A DNA stretch of 17,193 nt, taken from an uncultured Oscillospiraceae bacterium (GTDB lineage: Bacteria; Bacillota; Clostridia; Oscillospirales; Oscillospiraceae). Below the pieces are notes generated by a model, which worked only from the letters and a program-made list of their open reading frames with translations, was not told the DNA's origin and searched no databases. The DNA lies in contig CAKTXB010000012.1 in assembly GCA_934630555.1 (NCBI GenBank), positions 1 to 17,193 of the forward strand. The letters run 5' to 3'. Below are positions 15,517 to 17,193 of this stretch, piece by piece; the stretch's first letter is position 1; each line of letters opens with the position of its first letter. The translations under genes were made by a program, and so were the position numbers.

Positions 15517-15599
15517 TACGCACGGCTTAGCGTACAGACGATCCCCGACCGTACCCAGAACCAAAGAAACTGAGTACGTCATTCAAGGAGGAAACACAA

Positions 15600-15911
15600 A
15601 TGGCAAAACAGGAAATGATCCGTATCCGCCTCAAGGCCTACGATCATCAGCTCATCGACGCGAGTGCAGAAAAGATCGTCGAAACGGCAAAGCGCAACGG
15701 CGCATCCGTGTCCGGCCCCATCCCGCTGCCCACCCGCAAGGAAGTCGTCACCATCCTTCGCGCTGTTCACAAGTACAAGGATTCCCGCGAACAGTTTGAG
15801 CGCAGAACTCACAAAAGACTGATCGATATTCTCAACCCCAATCAGAAGACAGTCGAGGCTCTGATGAGCCTGGATCTCCCGGCTGGTGTTGAGATTGAGA
15901 TAAAGCTGTAA
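15600..15911 (+). CDS. rpsJ: 30S ribosomal protein S10
   Basis: A 103-residue protein, standard length. It is part of the 30S head near the tRNA sites and also serves as NusE in transcription antitermination. The sequence has the S10 pattern: [18 protein letters not shown] at the start, [22 protein letters not shown] in the middle and [14 protein letters not shown] in the loop, ending in VEIEIKL. A consensus AAGGAGG lies 8 nt before the ATG. It is the first gene of the S10 operon, followed by rplC and rplD in the conserved order. Unlike the usual short spacing, 140 nt separate it from rplC. Confidence 0.98.
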   Translation: MAKQEMIRIRLKAYDHQLIDASAEKIVETAKRNGASVSGPIPLPTRKEVVTILRAVHKYKDSREQFERRTHKRLIDILNPNQKTVEALMSLDLPAGVEIEIKL

Positions 15912-15978
15912 TTACATTATATACATTATAAAAATTACAGCAGCCCGCCACGGTTCGTCATGTATGAGGACGGACGGG
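15905..15978 (+). other. Two hairpins in the rpsJ-rplC spacer
   Basis: The first overlaps the rpsJ stop: GCTGTAATT (15905-15913) with AATTACAGC (15933-15941), with an inner TTATA/TATAA stem (15917-15931). The second has CCCG (15944-15947) with CGGG (15975-15978) around TTCGTC/GACGGA (15954-15974). Neither is followed by a T-run, so they do not look like terminators. The remaining spacer up to the rplC ribosome-binding site shows nothing clear. They may be an RNA-processing, stability or protein-binding element (inference). Confidence 0.5.
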
Positions 15979-16051
15979 TCATGTTGATAAACCAAGGCGT
16001 GCCCAATGCGCAAGTTTGTCAACCAATAACCTTAAATTAGGAGGAAAACAC

Positions 16052-16783
16052 ATGAAAATGCAGAAAGCGATCATCGGCAAAAAAGTGGGCATGACCCAGA
16101 TTTTCGATGAGAGCGGCAAGGTCATCCCGGTCACGGTGATCGAAGCGGGCCCCTGCGTTGTAACGCAGAAGAAGACCGCTGAAAAAGACGGCTATGACGC
16201 CATCCAGCTCGGCTTTGAGGACGTGAAGGAATCGAAGCTGTCCAAGCCGGAGGCCGGCCACCTGAAGAAGGCGGAAGTCGGCATGAAGCGTCATCTCAAG
16301 GAGTTCCGCATTGAAAAAGCTGCCGACGCCAACGTCGGCGACGAGATCAAGGCAAGCGTTTTTGCGGTCGGCGACAAGATCGACGTCACCGGCATCAGCA
16401 AGGGCCATGGCTATGAAGGCCCGGTCAAGCGCTGCGGCGGCCATCGCACCCCGATGACGCACGGCGGCGGCCCGGTCCATCGTCAGGCCGGTTCTATGGG
16501 CCCGACCTCTTCTCCGAGCCGGATCTTCAAGGGTCATCACGGCGCAGGCCAGATGGGCAACGAGCAGGTCACCGTTGAGAACCTCGACGTCGTCAAGGTC
16601 GACGAAGAGCTGAACATGATCGTTGTCCGCGGCGCGATCCCCGGCCCGAAGGGCGGTATCGTGTATCTGAAGAACACGGTCAAGAACTTCAAGGAAAAGG
16701 GCAGCGCGGCAAACGCCAGCATCAACCCGCAGAAGGCTTCCGCACGTACCAACCCGCAGAAGGCTTCGGCAAGAAACCGCTGA
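16052..16783 (+). CDS. rplC: 50S ribosomal protein L3, with C-terminal extension
   Basis: A 243-residue L3, which organises the 50S subunit near the peptidyl transferase centre. The start at 16052 is chosen because TAGGAGG lies about 8 nt upstream; the frame is open for 12 codons before it but without a site. L3 motifs are clear: [20 protein letters not shown] at the N-terminus, [16 protein letters not shown], then [20 protein letters not shown] for the central extension, and [20 protein letters not shown] near residue 210. The usual L3 ends about there (205-215 residues); here some 30 residues rich in Ala, Ser, Lys and Asn follow, including a tandem duplication. rplD follows after 16 nt. Confidence 0.97.
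   Translation: MKMQKAIIGKKVGMTQIFDESGKVIPVTVIEAGPCVVTQKKTAEKDGYDAIQLGFEDVKESKLSKPEAGHLKKAEVGMKRHLKEFRIEKAADANVGDEIKASVFAVGDKIDVTGISKGHGYEGPVKRCGGHRTPMTHGGGPVHRQAGSMGPTSSPSRIFKGHHGAGQMGNEQVTVENLDVVKVDEELNMIVVRGAIPGPKGGIVYLKNTVKNFKEKGSAANASINPQKASARTNPQKASARNR
16724..16777 (+). repeat. Tandem 27-bp repeat at the 3' end of rplC
   Basis: Two units (16724-16750 and 16751-16777) with the first 17 bases identical (AACCCGCAGAAGGCTTC). They encode NPQKASART and NPQKASARN, residues 225-242 of L3, followed by a final Arg. Confidence 0.93.
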
Positions 16784-16799
16784 GAGAGGAGAGTAAATC

Positions 16800-17193
16800 A
16801 TGCAGACTAAAGTTTTTGATATGGCTGGAAAGCAGGTCGGCGAGATCGAACTCTCTGATGCTGTTTTCGGCGTAGAAGTAAATGAAGCTGTGGTTCATGA
16901 CGTTGTCAAGAACCATCTGGCCAACTGCCGCCAGGGCACGCAGAGCGCGCTGACCCGTGCGGAAGTTTCCGGCGGCGGCATCAAGCCGTGGCGCCAGAAG
17001 GGCACCGGCCGCGCCCGTCAGGGCTCCATCCGCGCTCCGCAGTGGACGCATGGCGGCATCGTCTTTGCCCCGAAGCCCCGCGACTACAGCTACACGCTGA
17101 ACAAGAAGGTCAAGCGCCTGGCTCTGAAGTCTGTTCTGAGCGCCAAGGCACAGGAAGAGAACATCGTTGTCATCGACTCCATCAAGCTGGATG
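16800..17193 (+). CDS. rplD: 50S ribosomal protein L4, N-terminal part
   Basis: Open to the right window edge; the first 131 residues of a protein usually about 205 long. The N-terminus [18 protein letters not shown], then [20 protein letters not shown], then [20 protein letters not shown] (the exit-tunnel loop) and the following [19 protein letters not shown] are all characteristic of L4. L4 lines the peptide exit tunnel; in E. coli it also represses the S10 operon through the leader, but that mechanism is not established for Firmicutes. The start has GAGAGGAG about 7 nt upstream and lies 16 nt after rplC. Confidence 0.97.
   Translation, partial: MQTKVFDMAGKQVGEIELSDAVFGVEVNEAVVHDVVKNHLANCRQGTQSALTRAEVSGGGIKPWRQKGTGRARQGSIRAPQWTHGGIVFAPKPRDYSYTLNKKVKRLALKSVLSAKAQEENIVVIDSIKLD

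Larger units (their letters stand above)
15328..15599 (+). ncRNA. Structured 5' leader of the rpsJ operon mRNA (candidate cis-regulatory RNA)
   Basis: The 366-nt stretch between proS and rpsJ holds no confident gene. From the predicted start to rpsJ it contains, by hand pairing: a hairpin GTGG(15336)/CCAC(15354) capped by TTGC-AAC-GCAA; a three-way fold closed by CTGCGG (15408-15413) with CCGCAG (15463-15468), enclosing GTCCG/CGGGC (15419-15433) and GCTG/CAGC (15435-15454); a terminator-like hairpin at 15475-15501; and GTGCG/CGCAC near 15506-15523. S10 operons are autoregulated by L4 in enterobacteria, and leader RNAs for ribosomal genes exist in Firmicutes; I could not assign this one to a known family. 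Confidence 0.55.

Noticed and set aside
15328..15599. A T-box riboswitch in the rpsJ leader
   Set aside because: The conserved T-box sequence (GGGTGGNACCGCG-like) is absent; the nearest fragment is only CCACGCG in a hairpin. The downstream gene is a ribosomal protein, not an amino-acid gene.
16016..16051. A 12-codon N-terminal extension of L3
   Set aside because: The extension has no ribosome-binding site, while the ATG at 16052 has TAGGAGG and matches the normal L3 N-terminus.

Overview
The window looks like a chromosomal segment of a moderately high-GC Firmicute of class Clostridia, probably a gut member of the Oscillospirales/Ruminococcaceae type. This lineage is inferred from protein character, not from a database search. 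The clues are an SLH-anchored giant surface protein with InlB-type repeats, a short archaeal-type prolyl-tRNA synthetase, a single-chain iron-sulfur serine dehydratase, strong AGGAGG ribosome-binding sites, and a galacturonate pathway typical of pectin users. No rRNA, tRNA, insertion sequence, phage gene or CRISPR array was seen.

Layout. (1) Positions 1-3494, plus strand: the end of uxaB, then uxaA and uxaC, tightly spaced as an operon. Together they convert D-galacturonate to 2-keto-3-deoxygluconate. A perfect 13-bp bidirectional terminator separates them from the next, convergent gene. (2) Positions 3547-12003, minus strand: one gene of 2818 codons for a secreted surface protein. It has a signal peptide, three SLH domains, a roughly 890-residue segment of unknown fold, a roughly 1330-residue array of InlB-type repeats (five composite units, then a plain tandem run), and a 270-residue C-terminal domain of visibly lower GC. 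(3) Positions 12216-13691, minus strand: L-serine dehydratase, preceded by a 53-residue ribbon-helix-helix-like protein. (4) Positions 13797-15233, plus strand: proS, divergent from the small protein. (5) Position 15293 to the window end, plus strand: the head of the S10 ribosomal protein operon (rpsJ, rplC, partial rplD).

The most interesting non-coding region lies between proS and rpsJ. The -35 box of a near-consensus promoter is embedded in the proS terminator hairpin. It is followed by a predicted leader of about 270 nt containing a branched fold and an intrinsic-terminator-like hairpin about 100 nt before rpsJ. A second structured spacer of 140 nt separates rpsJ from rplC. These are candidate cis-regulatory RNAs for ribosomal protein synthesis. 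They rest on hand-drawn base pairing only and were not matched to a known family.
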